Assembly (NCBI RefSeq): GCF_016793285.1 | Contig: NZ_JAEUMO010000021.1 | Location: 1-41,535, forward strand | Source: Phenylobacterium sp. | Lineage (GTDB): Bacteria > Pseudomonadota > Alphaproteobacteria > Caulobacterales > Caulobacteraceae | Direction of reading: 5' to 3' | Length of the DNA: 41,535 nucleotides | Part shown: positions 24,517-32,819 of the stretch, in pieces | Layout of the letters: every line of letters begins with the position of its first letter | Numbering within the stretch: the first letter of the stretch is position 1 | Notes under the pieces: generated by a model | Databases searched by the model: none | The model's input: only the letters and a program-made list of their open reading frames with translations | What the model was told of the DNA's origin: nothing | Position numbers and translations under genes: made by a program

Positions 24517-24939
24517 ATGCAGCAACAGGTCGCGGTCATCACCCTGGGCGTCGCCGGCCTGGTGCGCTCGAAGCGCTTTTATGTCGAGGGCTTCGGCTGG
24601 ACGCCGGTGTTCGAGAACGAGGAGATCGTGTTCTACCAGATGAACGGCTTCGTGCTGGGCACATGGCTCCAGGCCGGCCTCGAGGCCGACATGCAGCGCA
24701 GCGGGCTCGCGCGGGGCGGCGCGTTCGCGCTCGCCCACAACGTCGGCTCCGAGGCGGAAGTGCGGTCGGTGATCAACCGCCTCGCCGGCTTCGGCGGCAA
24801 GGTGCTGCGTCCGGGCGACGCCCCGCCGCACGGCGGCTTCCGGGGCTATGTCGCCGACCCCGACGACCACGCCTGGGAGATCGCCTTCAACCCCGCCTGG
24901 CCCATCGACGCCGAGGGCCACGTGACGTTCGGGCTCTAA
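24517..24939 (+). CDS. VOC (glyoxalase-like) family protein
   Basis: 140 residues from ATG 24517 with GGAGGA (24505-24510) six bases upstream. The beta-alpha-beta-beta-beta VOC pattern is clear: [40 protein letters not shown], and [12 protein letters not shown] at the end. The latter holds the usual C-terminal Glu metal ligand. Substrate unknown. Its stop overlaps the stop of the convergent rlmN. Confidence 0.85.
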   Translation: MQQQVAVITLGVAGLVRSKRFYVEGFGWTPVFENEEIVFYQMNGFVLGTWLQAGLEADMQRSGLARGGAFALAHNVGSEAEVRSVINRLAGFGGKVLRPGDAPPHGGFRGYVADPDDHAWEIAFNPAWPIDAEGHVTFGL

Positions 24940-26093
24940 TCGGCCTGCTCGATCTTTCGCCGCGCGCTGGCCCGCAGCTTCTCGCTTTCGCTCTTGAGCT
25001 GGCCGCAGGCGGCGAGGATGTCGCGGCCGCGGGGCGTGCGGATCGGCGAGGCGTAGCCGCCGCGGTTCAGGATCGCGGCGAACCGCTCGATCGTGGACCA
25101 GGACGAGCACTCGTACTCGGTCCCCGGCCACGGGTTGAACGGGATCAGGTTGATCTTGGCCGGGATGCCCTTCAGCAACTGCACCAGCGCCTTGGCCTCT
25201 GCCGGGCTGTCGTTGACGCCCTTCAGCATCACGTACTCGAAGGTCACGCGCCTGGCGTTGCCCAGGCCCGGATAGGCGCGGATGCCGGCCATCAACTCCT
25301 TCAGCGGATACTTCTTGTTCAGCGGCACGAGCTTCTCGCGGAGCTCGTCGTTGGTGGCGTGCAGCGAGATGGCCAGCATCGCCTGGGTCTTCTCGCCCAG
25401 CGCCTGAAGTTGCGGGACCACGCCCGACGTCGAGACGGTGATCCGGCGGCGCGAGATCGCGATGCCTTCGTGGTCGGCGATGATGTCGATCGCCTGGGCC
25501 ACGTTGTCGAGATTATAGAGCGGCTCGCCCATGCCCATGAACACGATGTTCGAGAGGCGGCGGTCCTCCTTGGGCGAGGGCCATTCGCCGAGGTCGTCGC
25601 GGGCCACCTGCACCTGGGCCACGATCTCGGCGGCGGTCAGGTTGCGCACCAGAGACTGTGTACCTGTATGGCAAAAGGTACAGTTCAGGGTACAGCCCAC
25701 CTGCGAACTGACGCAGAGCGCGCCGGCGCGGCCGACGTCGGGGATGTAGACGGTCTCGACCTCGATGCCCGGGCCCATCCGGATCAGCCACTTGCGCGTG
25801 CCGTCCCTGGAGACCTGGCGCTCGACCACCTCGGGGCGCTCCAGGCTGAAGGCCGGGGCGAGCTTCGCGCGCTGCTCCTTGGCGATGTCGGTCATCCGGT
25901 CGAAGTCGGTGACGCCGTAGTGGTGCAGCCAGCGCCAGACCTGCGCGGCGCGCATCTTGGCCTTCTCGGGCGGGACCGCCCCGGCGTCGACCAGCGCAGC
26001 CGCCAGTTCCTGGCGGCTGAGGCCCGTCAGGTTCGGCGCCTTCGGCGCGAGCGGGGTCGCCGGCGCGCGGCTGAGATCGAGGGTCACGCCCAA
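24936..26093 (-). CDS. rlmN: 23S rRNA/tRNA (adenine-C2)-methyltransferase RlmN
   Basis: 385 residues if TTG 26093 is used, which has AAGGA seven bases upstream; GTG 26087 is two codons later. The radical-SAM cluster motif is [11 protein letters not shown] (C-x3-C-x2-C). The mechanistic C-terminal cysteine lies in DILAACGQL. Other family stretches are [14 protein letters not shown] and [11 protein letters not shown]. RlmN methylates A2503 of 23S rRNA and A37 of some tRNAs. The N-terminal extension (about residues 1-20) is variable. Confidence 0.95.
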   Translation of the reverse strand: MGVTLDLSRAPATPLAPKAPNLTGLSRQELAAALVDAGAVPPEKAKMRAAQVWRWLHHYGVTDFDRMTDIAKEQRAKLAPAFSLERPEVVERQVSRDGTRKWLIRMGPGIEVETVYIPDVGRAGALCVSSQVGCTLNCTFCHTGTQSLVRNLTAAEIVAQVQVARDDLGEWPSPKEDRRLSNIVFMGMGEPLYNLDNVAQAIDIIADHEGIAISRRRITVSTSGVVPQLQALGEKTQAMLAISLHATNDELREKLVPLNKKYPLKELMAGIRAYPGLGNARRVTFEYVMLKGVNDSPAEAKALVQLLKGIPAKINLIPFNPWPGTEYECSSWSTIERFAAILNRGGYASPIRTPRGRDILAACGQLKSESEKLRASARRKIEQAD

Positions 26094-26266
26094 GGCTGGG
26101 TCCTTCTGGAGCGCGGCGAATATAGGGGAGCGCGCCTCGGTCGCCAAATCCCGACGCCGCCGCACGCCCGCGCGCCCGCGCCGCGGCCTGCCCCAGGGGA
26201 GGACTTCAAACATCCGTTCGAGACCGCTAGGGTCCGCCCACGCAATCGAGAACCGGGAGAACGTCC

Positions 26267-27268
26267 ATGAAAGCGCTGCTCAGCAAGGCCGTCGGCGGGC
26301 CCGAGACCCTGGTGCTCGACGAGATGCCCTCGCCCGAGGCCAAGCCGGGCCAGGCCGTGGTCAGCGTCAAGGCCGTGGGCGTCAACTTCCCCGACGTGCT
26401 GATCATCGAGGACAAGTACCAGTTCAAGCCGGCCCGCCCGTTCGCGCCCGGCGGCGAGGTCAGCGGCATCGTGAAGGCGGTGGGCGAGGGCGTGACCCAC
26501 ATCAAGCCGGGCGACCGGGTGCTGGGCAACACCGGCTGGGGCGGCATGGCCGAGGAACTGGCGCTGGAAGCGCACCGGCTGGTGAAGATCCCCGACGCCA
26601 TGCCCTTCGACGAGGCCGCCGCCTTCATCATGACCTACGGCACGAGCTGGCACGCCCTGGAGGCCCGCGCGAACCTCCAGCCGGGCCAGACCCTGCTGGT
26701 CCTCGGCGCGGCCGGCGGCGTGGGCCTGGCGGCCGTGGAGCTGGGCGCCGCGATGGGCGCACGCGTGATCGCCGCGTGCTCGAGCCAGGAGAAGGTCGAC
26801 CTCTGCCTGAAGCACGGGGCCGCCGCGGGCGTGGTCTATCCGAAGGGGCCGTTCGACCGCGAAGGCCAGAAGGCGCTGGCGGCCCTCTTCAAGGACGCCT
26901 GCGGCCCGAACGGCGCCGACGTGATCTACGACCCGATCGGCGACGCCTATGCCGAGCCGGCTCTGCGCTCCATCGCCTGGGAAGGCACCTATCTGGTCGT
27001 GGGCTTCGCCGCCGGCGAGATCCCCAAGGTCCCGCTCAACCTCGCGCTGCTGAAGGGCTGCCAGATCGTCGGCGTCTTCTGGGGCGGCTGGGTCGCCAAG
27101 AACCCCGAGAAGCACCAGAAGAACGTGGCCGACCTCCTGGAGATGTACGCCAGGGGCAAGATCAAGCCGTTCGTTTCGCAACGCTTCCCGCTGGAGCGCG
27201 CCGCCGAGGCGATCACCCACCTCGCGAGCCGCAAGGCGCTGGGCAAGGTCGTCGTCACCGTCGACTGA
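26267..27268 (+). CDS. NADPH:quinone oxidoreductase-like MDR enzyme
   Basis: 333 residues. Zinc-free medium-chain reductase of the QOR type. The N-terminal GroES-like part has [19 protein letters not shown] and the cofactor fold has [18 protein letters not shown] later [20 protein letters not shown] is the QOR-type C-terminal segment. GGAG lies in the run-up to ATG 26267. The quinone or enone substrate is open. Same strand as the EamA gene 100 nt on; the gap is GC-rich with possible hairpins. Confidence 0.88.
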   Translation: MKALLSKAVGGPETLVLDEMPSPEAKPGQAVVSVKAVGVNFPDVLIIEDKYQFKPARPFAPGGEVSGIVKAVGEGVTHIKPGDRVLGNTGWGGMAEELALEAHRLVKIPDAMPFDEAAAFIMTYGTSWHALEARANLQPGQTLLVLGAAGGVGLAAVELGAAMGARVIAACSSQEKVDLCLKHGAAAGVVYPKGPFDREGQKALAALFKDACGPNGADVIYDPIGDAYAEPALRSIAWEGTYLVVGFAAGEIPKVPLNLALLKGCQIVGVFWGGWVAKNPEKHQKNVADLLEMYARGKIKPFVSQRFPLERAAEAITHLASRKALGKVVVTVD

Positions 27269-27368
27269 CGAACGCCGGCCGGCGCGGGGGCGCGGCCGGC
27301 CGCCGGCCGAGGTTGCGCCGCGCGGCGCGCCTCCGTAGGGATCGCGCGACCTGGGGGACGGCTGCGGC

Positions 27369-28283
27369 GTGAGCGAGAGATCCGAGAGCTCGAACCTGCA
27401 GGGCGCGCTCTGGATGCTGCTCTCGGCGGTCACCTTCTCGGCGATGACCACGCTCGTGAAGTTCCTGGGCGACGACTACCCCGCCGCGCTGCAGACCTTC
27501 TACCGCCAGGCCGCGGGCTTCGTGGTCCTGCTGCCCTTCATCCTGCGCCACCGCGGGGCGGCGTTCGCCAGCAGCCGGCCCGGGATCATGGTCTTCCGCT
27601 CGCTCGCCGGCACCCTTGGCCTGATCCTGTCGTTCTGGGCCTTCCAGGAGATGCCGCTGGCCGACGCCAACGCGCTCTCGTTCACCCGCACGCTGTGGCT
27701 CGTGCCGCTGGCCGCCTTCGTCGTGAAGGAACAGGTGGGCCCGCTGCGGGTCGTCGCGGCGCTCGTTGGGTTCGCCGGGGTGCTGGTGATGATCCGGCCG
27801 GGCGCCGACGGGCACTTCGCGGTCGGGCTGCCGGCCCTGGCCATGCTGGCGTCGTCGTTCCTGTTCGCCTTCACCGTCACCGGCATGAAGGTGCTGACCC
27901 GCGACCACTCGCCGATGGTGATCCTGTGCTGGTCGGCGGCGCTGGGCCTCTTGCTGGCGATCCCCGGTGGCATCGTGGCCTGGCGCTGGCCGACGCCGGT
28001 CGACTTCGCGCTGCTCTGCGCCATGGGCGTGATCGCGACCGTCAACCAGGCCTGCTACATCAAGGGCATGCAACTGGGCGACGCGGCCGCCATGGCGCCC
28101 ATCGACTACACGCGGCTCGTCTTCGCCGCGGGCATCGGCTTCCTGGCGTTCAACGAGATCCCGACCGTCTGGACCGTCGCCGGCGCCGCCATCGTGGTGG
28201 CCGCCACGCTCTTCATCACGCTGCGCGAGCAGCAGCTCGCGCGCTCGGCGCGGCTGAGCGCCGAGCCCGAGGGCGAACGCTAG
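27369..28283 (+). CDS. EamA/DMT family transporter
   Basis: 304 residues from GTG 27369. About ten membrane segments; the two EamA halves begin at GALWMLLSAVTFSAMTTLVKF and near FAVGLPALAMLASSFLFAFT. The first half carries DANALSFTRTLWLVPLAAF, typical for the family. Direction and substrate unknown. The TAG stop is the first base-step of a terminator hairpin (28283-28320). Confidence 0.85.
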   Translation: MSERSESSNLQGALWMLLSAVTFSAMTTLVKFLGDDYPAALQTFYRQAAGFVVLLPFILRHRGAAFASSRPGIMVFRSLAGTLGLILSFWAFQEMPLADANALSFTRTLWLVPLAAFVVKEQVGPLRVVAALVGFAGVLVMIRPGADGHFAVGLPALAMLASSFLFAFTVTGMKVLTRDHSPMVILCWSAALGLLLAIPGGIVAWRWPTPVDFALLCAMGVIATVNQACYIKGMQLGDAAAMAPIDYTRLVFAAGIGFLAFNEIPTVWTVAGAAIVVAATLFITLREQQLARSARLSAEPEGER

Positions 28284-28320
28284 AGCGCGCCGCGCGATCC
28301 GGGACCCGGGCCGCGCGCTC
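28283..28320. terminator. GC-rich hairpin between convergent genes
   Basis: GAGCGCG (28283-28289) pairs with CGCGCTC (28314-28320), with additional GC pairing inside. On the plus strand CAGGTTTTCG follows. It probably ends the EamA transcript and may also serve the convergent PEP-CTERM gene. Confidence 0.55.
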
Positions 28321-28361
28321 CAGGTTTTCGCTGTCGCCCCGTTGTCGCGGGGGCAAAGACC

Positions 28362-28961
28362 CTAGGCCAGCGCCGCCCGGCGCCGGCGGATCGCCGCGCC
28401 CGCGCCCGCGAAGCCCAGGATCATCAGGCCCCAGGCGGCCGGCTCGGGCACGCCGCCGCTGACGAGGTTGTCCCCGCTCAGGACCACGTTGTCGAACTTG
28501 GCGAGGAAATGGCCGCTGGAGGCGTTGGTGGTGTGCATGCCCAGGGTGATGGTGTGGTCGCCGGCGCCGAGGGCGCCGAGATTGAAGCTGCGCGCCTGGA
28601 ACGTGTTCGTGCCCGCCGTCCGCGTCAGCGAAACCCCGTCGAACAGCACGTCGTAGCTGATCGTGCAGCCCTGGCAGACCAGCGCCCACGCGTCGAGGTC
28701 GAGCGTGTAGTCGCCCGCGAGCAAGGTCAGCGTGCGGGTGGCCCGCGCGGTGAGCTGGCCGCCGCCGGGCGGGGCGTTGATGTAGGGGCCCAGGATGCCG
28801 CCCTCGTCGATGCCCGCGGCGCCGCCGTAGTTGGTGCTGAAGACCCACTCGGGCCCCACCCCGGCGTCGAAGTCGTCGGAGAAGACGACGGTGGCGGCCT
28901 GCGCCTGGGCGCTCAAGGCCGCGGCCGACAGCGCGGTCGCCCAGAACAGCTTGCGATACAT
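28362..28961 (-). CDS. PEP-CTERM sorting-domain protein
   Basis: 199 residues from ATG 28961. A signal peptide ends near AQA (about residue 22). The C-terminus (about 172-199) is PEPAAW, a hydrophobic stretch GLMILGFAGAGAAI and then RRRR, the alphaproteobacterial form of the exosortase sorting signal. The body is a beta-rich, Gly-rich extracellular domain with two cysteines (CQGC). Such proteins are cut and exported with a polysaccharide. No exosortase gene is in this window. Confidence 0.88.
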   Translation of the reverse strand: MYRKLFWATALSAAALSAQAQAATVVFSDDFDAGVGPEWVFSTNYGGAAGIDEGGILGPYINAPPGGGQLTARATRTLTLLAGDYTLDLDAWALVCQGCTISYDVLFDGVSLTRTAGTNTFQARSFNLGALGAGDHTITLGMHTTNASSGHFLAKFDNVVLSGDNLVSGGVPEPAAWGLMILGFAGAGAAIRRRRAALA

Positions 28962-28979
28962 GGCGTCATCCCCGCGACA

Positions 28980-29046
28980 TCCGGCCCGCACGGCCGGAGC
29001 CGCACCATGCGGCGCGGCGCGGACGACTCCCTCCCCCGATCGGGGG
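28980..29046. other. Two palindromes between DUF1232 and PEP-CTERM genes
   Basis: TCCGGCC (28980-28986) pairs with GGCCGGA (28992-28998). A second, CCCCCG-AT-CGGGGG, is at 29033-29046, five bases after the DUF1232 stop on the minus strand. No T-run follows on either strand, so their role (terminator, leader) is unclear. Confidence 0.4.
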
Positions 29047-29051
29047 TGTCG

Positions 29052-29465
29052 CTACTCGCCCCGCAGGCGGGCGATGTCGCGCCGGGCGGCGTCCTTGTGG
29101 CTGGACTTCAGGTTGCGGCCGATCACCGCCATCAGGGCGGCGAACACCGCCGCGTCGTCGGTGTAGCCCAGGCCGGCGATGAAGTCGGGGATCGCGTCGA
29201 CCGGAAGCACGAAGTAGGCGAGCGCCGCCAGCATCATGCCCTTGGCCGCGATCGGCGTGTCGTCGTCGCGGGCGCAATACCAGACGCTGAGCGCGTCCTT
29301 GGCGAACGGGATACGCGCCACGACGCGGGCGATCTTCGGCCAGAAGCCGCGCTCGACGCGCTGTTCGTTCAGCTTCATCACCGACGGGACCAGGGCATGG
29401 TCCTTCGCGATGACTTCCGCCGCATCGAAGGTGACGTCGGGTGAGACTTTTTTGCCGGGGCTCAT
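29052..29465 (-). CDS. DUF1232 (YkvA-like) protein
   Basis: 137 residues from ATG 29465. The family core is MMLAALAYFVLPVDAIPDFI followed by GLGYTDDAAVF, one hydrophobic helix. It has a Lys-rich N-terminus and a cytosolic helical start (VPSVMKLNEQRVERGFW). Function unknown. Divergent from the SDR gene with 54 nt between starts. Confidence 0.88.
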   Translation of the reverse strand: MSPGKKVSPDVTFDAAEVIAKDHALVPSVMKLNEQRVERGFWPKIARVVARIPFAKDALSVWYCARDDDTPIAAKGMMLAALAYFVLPVDAIPDFIAGLGYTDDAAVFAALMAVIGRNLKSSHKDAARRDIARLRGE

Positions 29466-29519
29466 GGGGGTAAGGGTTCGCCGGTTTTACTCACGCCATC
29501 ATATGGGAGCGGGCGTTCC

Positions 29520-30299
29520 ATGGAACTCAATTCATCCGTCGCGGCGGTCGTCACCGGCGGCGCGTCGGGCCTCGGCGAGGCGACGGCGCGCCGTCTGGCC
29601 GCCAAGGGCGTGAAGGTCGCGATCTTCGACATGAACGAGCAGAAGGGCGAGGCCGTGGCCGGCGAGATCGGCGGCGTCTTCTGCAAGTGCAACGTGACGT
29701 CCGAGGAAGAGGTCGACGCGGCCTTCGCCAAGGCGCGCGCGGCGCACGGCCAGGAGCGCATCCTGGTGAACTGCGCCGGCACGGGCAACGCCATCAAGAC
29801 CGCCGGCCGCGACAAGCAGACCGGCGAGACGAAGCACTTCCCGCTCGACGCCTTCAACTGGATCATCCAGATCAACCTCGTCGGCACGTTCCGCTGCATC
29901 GCCAAGTCGGCGAAGGGCATGCTGGACCTGGAGCCGGTCGACGGCGAGCGCGGCGCGATCGTCAACACCGCCTCGGTGGCGGCCGAGGACGGCCAGATGG
30001 GCCAGGCGGCCTACTCCGCGTCCAAGGGCGGCGTGGTCGGCATGACGCTGCCCATCGCGCGCGACCTGGCCGGCGACGGCATCCGCGTGAACACCATCCT
30101 GCCGGGCATCTTCAACACCCCGCTGATGAACGCCGCCCCGCCGCAGGTGAAGGAGGCGCTGGCCGCCTCGGTGCCGTTCCCGAAGCGCCTGGGCAACGCC
30201 GAGGACTACGCTTCGCTGGCGCTGGAGATGATCACCAACGGCTACTTCAACGGCGAAGACGTCCGCCTCGACGGCGCCATCCGCATGGCGCCGCGGTAA
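29520..30299 (+). CDS. SDR dehydrogenase, 3-hydroxyacyl-CoA (HSD10) type
   Basis: 259 residues. Rossmann motif TGGASGLGEATARRL at residues 13-27, NCAGTGNA, and the catalytic Ser in VNTASVAAEDGQMGQ with Tyr-Lys in YSASKGG. The long loop with KHFPLDAFNWIIQINL is typical of type-II 3-hydroxyacyl-CoA dehydrogenases, which act on short-chain and branched acyl-CoAs. GGGAG is upstream of ATG 29520. A clear terminator follows. Confidence 0.88.
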   Translation: MELNSSVAAVVTGGASGLGEATARRLAAKGVKVAIFDMNEQKGEAVAGEIGGVFCKCNVTSEEEVDAAFAKARAAHGQERILVNCAGTGNAIKTAGRDKQTGETKHFPLDAFNWIIQINLVGTFRCIAKSAKGMLDLEPVDGERGAIVNTASVAAEDGQMGQAAYSASKGGVVGMTLPIARDLAGDGIRVNTILPGIFNTPLMNAAPPQVKEALAASVPFPKRLGNAEDYASLALEMITNGYFNGEDVRLDGAIRMAPR

Positions 30300-30325
30300 G
30301 CGATCGCGTCACCGCGGAACGGATC

Positions 30326-30360
30326 GAGCCCTCGCGCAAGCGGGGGCTCTTTTCGTTTTT
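30326..30360 (+). terminator. Rho-independent terminator after the SDR gene
   Basis: GAGCCCTCGC (30326-30335), loop GCAA, GCGGGGGCTC (30340-30349), one G-U pair, then TTTTCGTTTTT. It starts 27 nt after the stop. Confidence 0.9.
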
Positions 30361-30474
30361 GGAACCGCGGAAAGCGCGGAAGGACGCGCAAGAGCGCCCG
30401 CCGCTTCTTCCGCTTCTTCCGCTTCTTCCGCTTCTTCCGCTTCTTCCGCGGCCTTCCGCGGCCTTCCGCGGTTC
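30361..30474. repeat. Inverted, periodic repeat element with five 9-nt tandem copies
   Basis: Five exact copies of CGCTTCTTC fill 30402-30446, followed by two of CGCGGCCTTC (30447-30466). The left end (GAACCGCGGAAAGCGCGGAAGG from 30362, read in parts) is nearly the reverse complement of the right end (30447-30474, ending CCGCGGTTC), so the whole element could fold into a long hairpin. It fills the gap between the SDR terminator and the gene at 30497. No coding function is supported. Confidence 0.7.
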
Positions 30475-30496
30475 ATCGACCTTCGGGCACGATGCT

Positions 30497-30967
30497 CTAG
30501 TGCCGCGTCGTGCGCGCGTCGGGTTCGAGGCCGCGGGCGGGGAGCGGCCAGCCGGCGGCGCAGAGCGCGCTGTTGAGCTGGCGGCTGAGCATGATCACCA
30601 TCCCGGGCTCGCGCACGATCGGCTCCAGCAGCGCCTCGGCCAGCGGGCGGTCGACAGGGGCCAGGCCACAGGCGAAGATCAGGCGCTGGGCGTCGGTCGA
30701 CATGCCGCCGCAGTGGCTGCAGGTGAGGCGCAGCGGCCGGGCGCTCGCGGCCTCCACCGCCTGGATCCAGGCCAGGAAGAGGCTCGACGCGCGGGGCGAG
30801 GCCCTGGCGGCCAGCACCTCGCCGACGTGGCCGTGCGGGCGCTCGCCCATCAGCCGCGCCGCAGACCAGGCCTTGAGCGCGTAGAACAGCAGGCGTTCCG
30901 CCGGGAACAGCCGCGCCTCGCACGCCTGCGGCTCGCGCCCGGTCCTCGCCACGCCCTGCATCGACAT
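30497..30967 (-). CDS. Unrecognised protein with a CxxC zinc-ribbon-like motif
   Basis: 156 residues from ATG 30967, with GGAG seven bases upstream. The segment LRLTCSHCGGMS has a CxxC; further cysteines are at FACGL and ALCAAG, so one metal site is possible. Leu/Ala-rich helices dominate (FPAERLLFYALKAWSAARLM). No membrane segment or signal peptide. Upstream lie two TTGCGA/TCGCAA palindromes of iron-box type, which suggests metal-dependent control. I do not know the family. Confidence 0.65.
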   Translation of the reverse strand: MSMQGVARTGREPQACEARLFPAERLLFYALKAWSAARLMGERPHGHVGEVLAARASPRASSLFLAWIQAVEAASARPLRLTCSHCGGMSTDAQRLIFACGLAPVDRPLAEALLEPIVREPGMVIMLSRQLNSALCAAGWPLPARGLEPDARTTRH

Positions 30968-30980
30968 CGCCGCGCTCCAT

Positions 30981-31001
30981 TGTTGCGAATGGTTCGCAAC
31001 A
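30981..31001. promoter_or_regulatory. Fur-box-like palindrome
   Basis: TGTTGCGAA (30981-30989), TGG, TTCGCAACA (30993-31001): nine perfect pairs. It differs by one base from the TTGCGAATGATTCGCAA form that I associate with Fur-type boxes in some proteobacteria. It lies 14 nt upstream of the start of the 30497-30967 gene. Confidence 0.6.
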
Positions 31002-31019
31002 GGAGTGCGCGGGCGCTAG

Positions 31020-31036
31020 TTGCGAGTCAATCGCAA
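31020..31036. promoter_or_regulatory. Second TTGCGA/TCGCAA palindrome
   Basis: TTGCGA (31020-31025), five bases, TCGCAA (31031-31036). The same arms as the 30981-31001 site, 37 nt centre to centre, so a second binding site for the same regulator is likely. It is just before the stop of the DUF853 gene (31045). Confidence 0.5.
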
Positions 31037-31044
31037 AAGCGCGG

Positions 31045-32538
31045 TCAGCGACGGCGGCGCGTGGGCCGGCTGGAGGCGGCCAGCCCGCCCAGCACGCCGC
31101 GGATCAGCTCGCGGCCCAACTGGCTGCCGAGGGTGCGCAGCATCGACTTGGCGAAAGCTTCGCCCATGCCCTGGCGGTTCGAGGCGCGCGGACGCGGCGC
31201 GGCCTCGTCGCCGTCGTCGCCCGCGCGGCCGCGGCGCTGCGGCGGCTCGGCGTCCGGCTCGGGCTCGGCCCGCTTCTGCTGCAGCATCTCGTAGGCGCTC
31301 TCGCGGTCCAGCGCCTGGTCGTAGACCCCGCGCACCGGGCTCTGGCCGATCAGCGCCGCGCGCTCGGCCGGCGTCAGCGGCCCCAGCCGCGAGACCGGCG
31401 GCCGGATCATGGTCTTCTGCACCACCGTGGGCACCCCCTTCTCGTCCAGCACCGAGACCAGCGCCTCGCCGACGCCCAGGGCCTGGATCGTGGTGGCGGT
31501 GTCGAAGGCGGGGTTGGGCCGGAAGCTCTCGGCGGCGGCGCGAAGCCCCTTCTGTTCGGCGGGCGTGTAGGCGCGCAGGGCATGCTGCACGCGGTTGCCC
31601 AACTGGCCCAGCACGGTCTCGGGGATGTCGGCCGGGTTCTGGGTGACGAAGTAGATGCCGACGCCCTTGGAGCGGATCAGCCGCACCACCTGCTCGACCT
31701 TCTCCAGCAGCGGCTTCGGCGCGTCGCGGAACAGCAGGTGCGCCTCGTCGAAGAAGAACGCGAGCTTCGGCTTCTCCGGATCGCCGACCTCGGGAAGCTC
31801 CTCGAACAGCTCCGACAGCAGCCAGAGGAGGAAGGTGGCGTAGAGCCGGGGCGTGGCGATCAGCCTGTCGGCCGCCAGGATGTTGATGTAGCCGCGGCCC
31901 GCCCCGTCGGTGCGCATCAGGTCCGAGAGCCGCAGCGCCGGTTCGCCGAACAGGTTGGTCCCGCCCTGGGTCTCCAGGCTGAGCAGGCTGCGCTGGATCG
32001 TGGCGATGGTGGCCGGCGAGATGTTGCCGTACCTGGCGCTGAGCTCCTTGGCGTTCTCGGACGCGTGGGTGAGCATCGCCTGCAGGTCCTTCAGGTCCAG
32101 CAGCGCTAGGCCCGCCTCGTCGGCCGCGCGGAAGACGACCATCAGGACGCCTTCCTGCACGTCGTTCAGCTCCAGCATCCGCGAGATCAGCAGCGGGCCC
32201 ATCTCCGACACCGTCGCGCGGACCGGGTGGCCGGACTGTCCGAACAGGTCCCAGAACACGACCGGCGCGGCGCGCGACTCCAGCGTGAGGCCCATGTCCC
32301 TGGCCCGCGTCAGCATCTTCTCATTGGGCGTCCCCGGCGCGCCCACGCCGCAGAGGTCGCCCTTCACGTCCGCGGCGAAGACGGGCACGCCGGCGTCGGA
32401 CAGCCCCTGCGCCAGCACCTGCAGCGTCACCGTCTTGCCCGTGCCCGTCGCCCCGGCCACCAGGCCGTGCCGGTTGGCGCGGCTCAGCAGCAATTGCTCG
32501 GGCTGGCCCGAGAACCCGATCAGGACGCCATCACTCAT
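31045..32538 (-). CDS. DUF853 / HerA-like ATPase
   Basis: 497 residues from ATG 32538. P-loop GATGTGKTVT at about residues 29-38 and Walker B LAFFFDEAHLLF at about 254-265; a later sensor-like FVTQNPADIPETVLGQLGNR, read in parts. The family is related to the HerA/FtsK clan of DNA-translocating ATPases. The C-terminal 80 residues are Arg/Glu/Pro-rich and end in SRPTRRRR. No NurA nuclease or other defence gene is adjacent, so this is the stand-alone housekeeping form. Actual substrate unknown. Confidence 0.88.
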   Translation of the reverse strand: MSDGVLIGFSGQPEQLLLSRANRHGLVAGATGTGKTVTLQVLAQGLSDAGVPVFAADVKGDLCGVGAPGTPNEKMLTRARDMGLTLESRAAPVVFWDLFGQSGHPVRATVSEMGPLLISRMLELNDVQEGVLMVVFRAADEAGLALLDLKDLQAMLTHASENAKELSARYGNISPATIATIQRSLLSLETQGGTNLFGEPALRLSDLMRTDGAGRGYINILAADRLIATPRLYATFLLWLLSELFEELPEVGDPEKPKLAFFFDEAHLLFRDAPKPLLEKVEQVVRLIRSKGVGIYFVTQNPADIPETVLGQLGNRVQHALRAYTPAEQKGLRAAAESFRPNPAFDTATTIQALGVGEALVSVLDEKGVPTVVQKTMIRPPVSRLGPLTPAERAALIGQSPVRGVYDQALDRESAYEMLQQKRAEPEPDAEPPQRRGRAGDDGDEAAPRPRASNRQGMGEAFAKSMLRTLGSQLGRELIRGVLGGLAASSRPTRRRR

Positions 32539-32601
32539 TTCCAGGACCCCCGCAGAACCGTCAAAACCACAGCCATCACCAAAGACCCGAGCCGGGCCCG
32601 G

Positions 32602-32665
32602 CTTCCACGGCCTTTTCGTGTCCTTTCGTCTTTTTCGGACTTCGCGCAAGAGCCGCTTCGTGGCC
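32602..32665. repeat. Periodic intergenic repeat related to 30361-30474
   Basis: On the plus strand a 10-nt beat is seen from 32602 (CTTCCACGGC, CTTTTCGTGT, CCTTTCGTCT). It ends near CGCGCAAGAGC (32643-32653), an 11-mer also present at 30385-30395, followed in both by CCGCTTC. The 281-nt gap 32539-32819 holds no gene that I can see. Confidence 0.5.
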
Positions 32666-32819
32666 TGATTTGCGCCGGAATCGCGACGAACCGTGCCGGA
32701 AATTGCGCCCGGCAGGGCAAATCGCCTCCCCCTTGAGCGCGAAGAGGGGTAGAGAACGCCCGATTTGACGTTGCAGGCCCTTCGCGCCGACAGTCCTCCG
32801 AGCCTTGCCGAAAGCGCGC

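Noticed and set aside
31045-32538. HerA-like ATPase as part of a defence system
   Set aside because: No NurA, SIR2, nuclease or phage-related gene is adjacent. The protein matches the common stand-alone DUF853 form.
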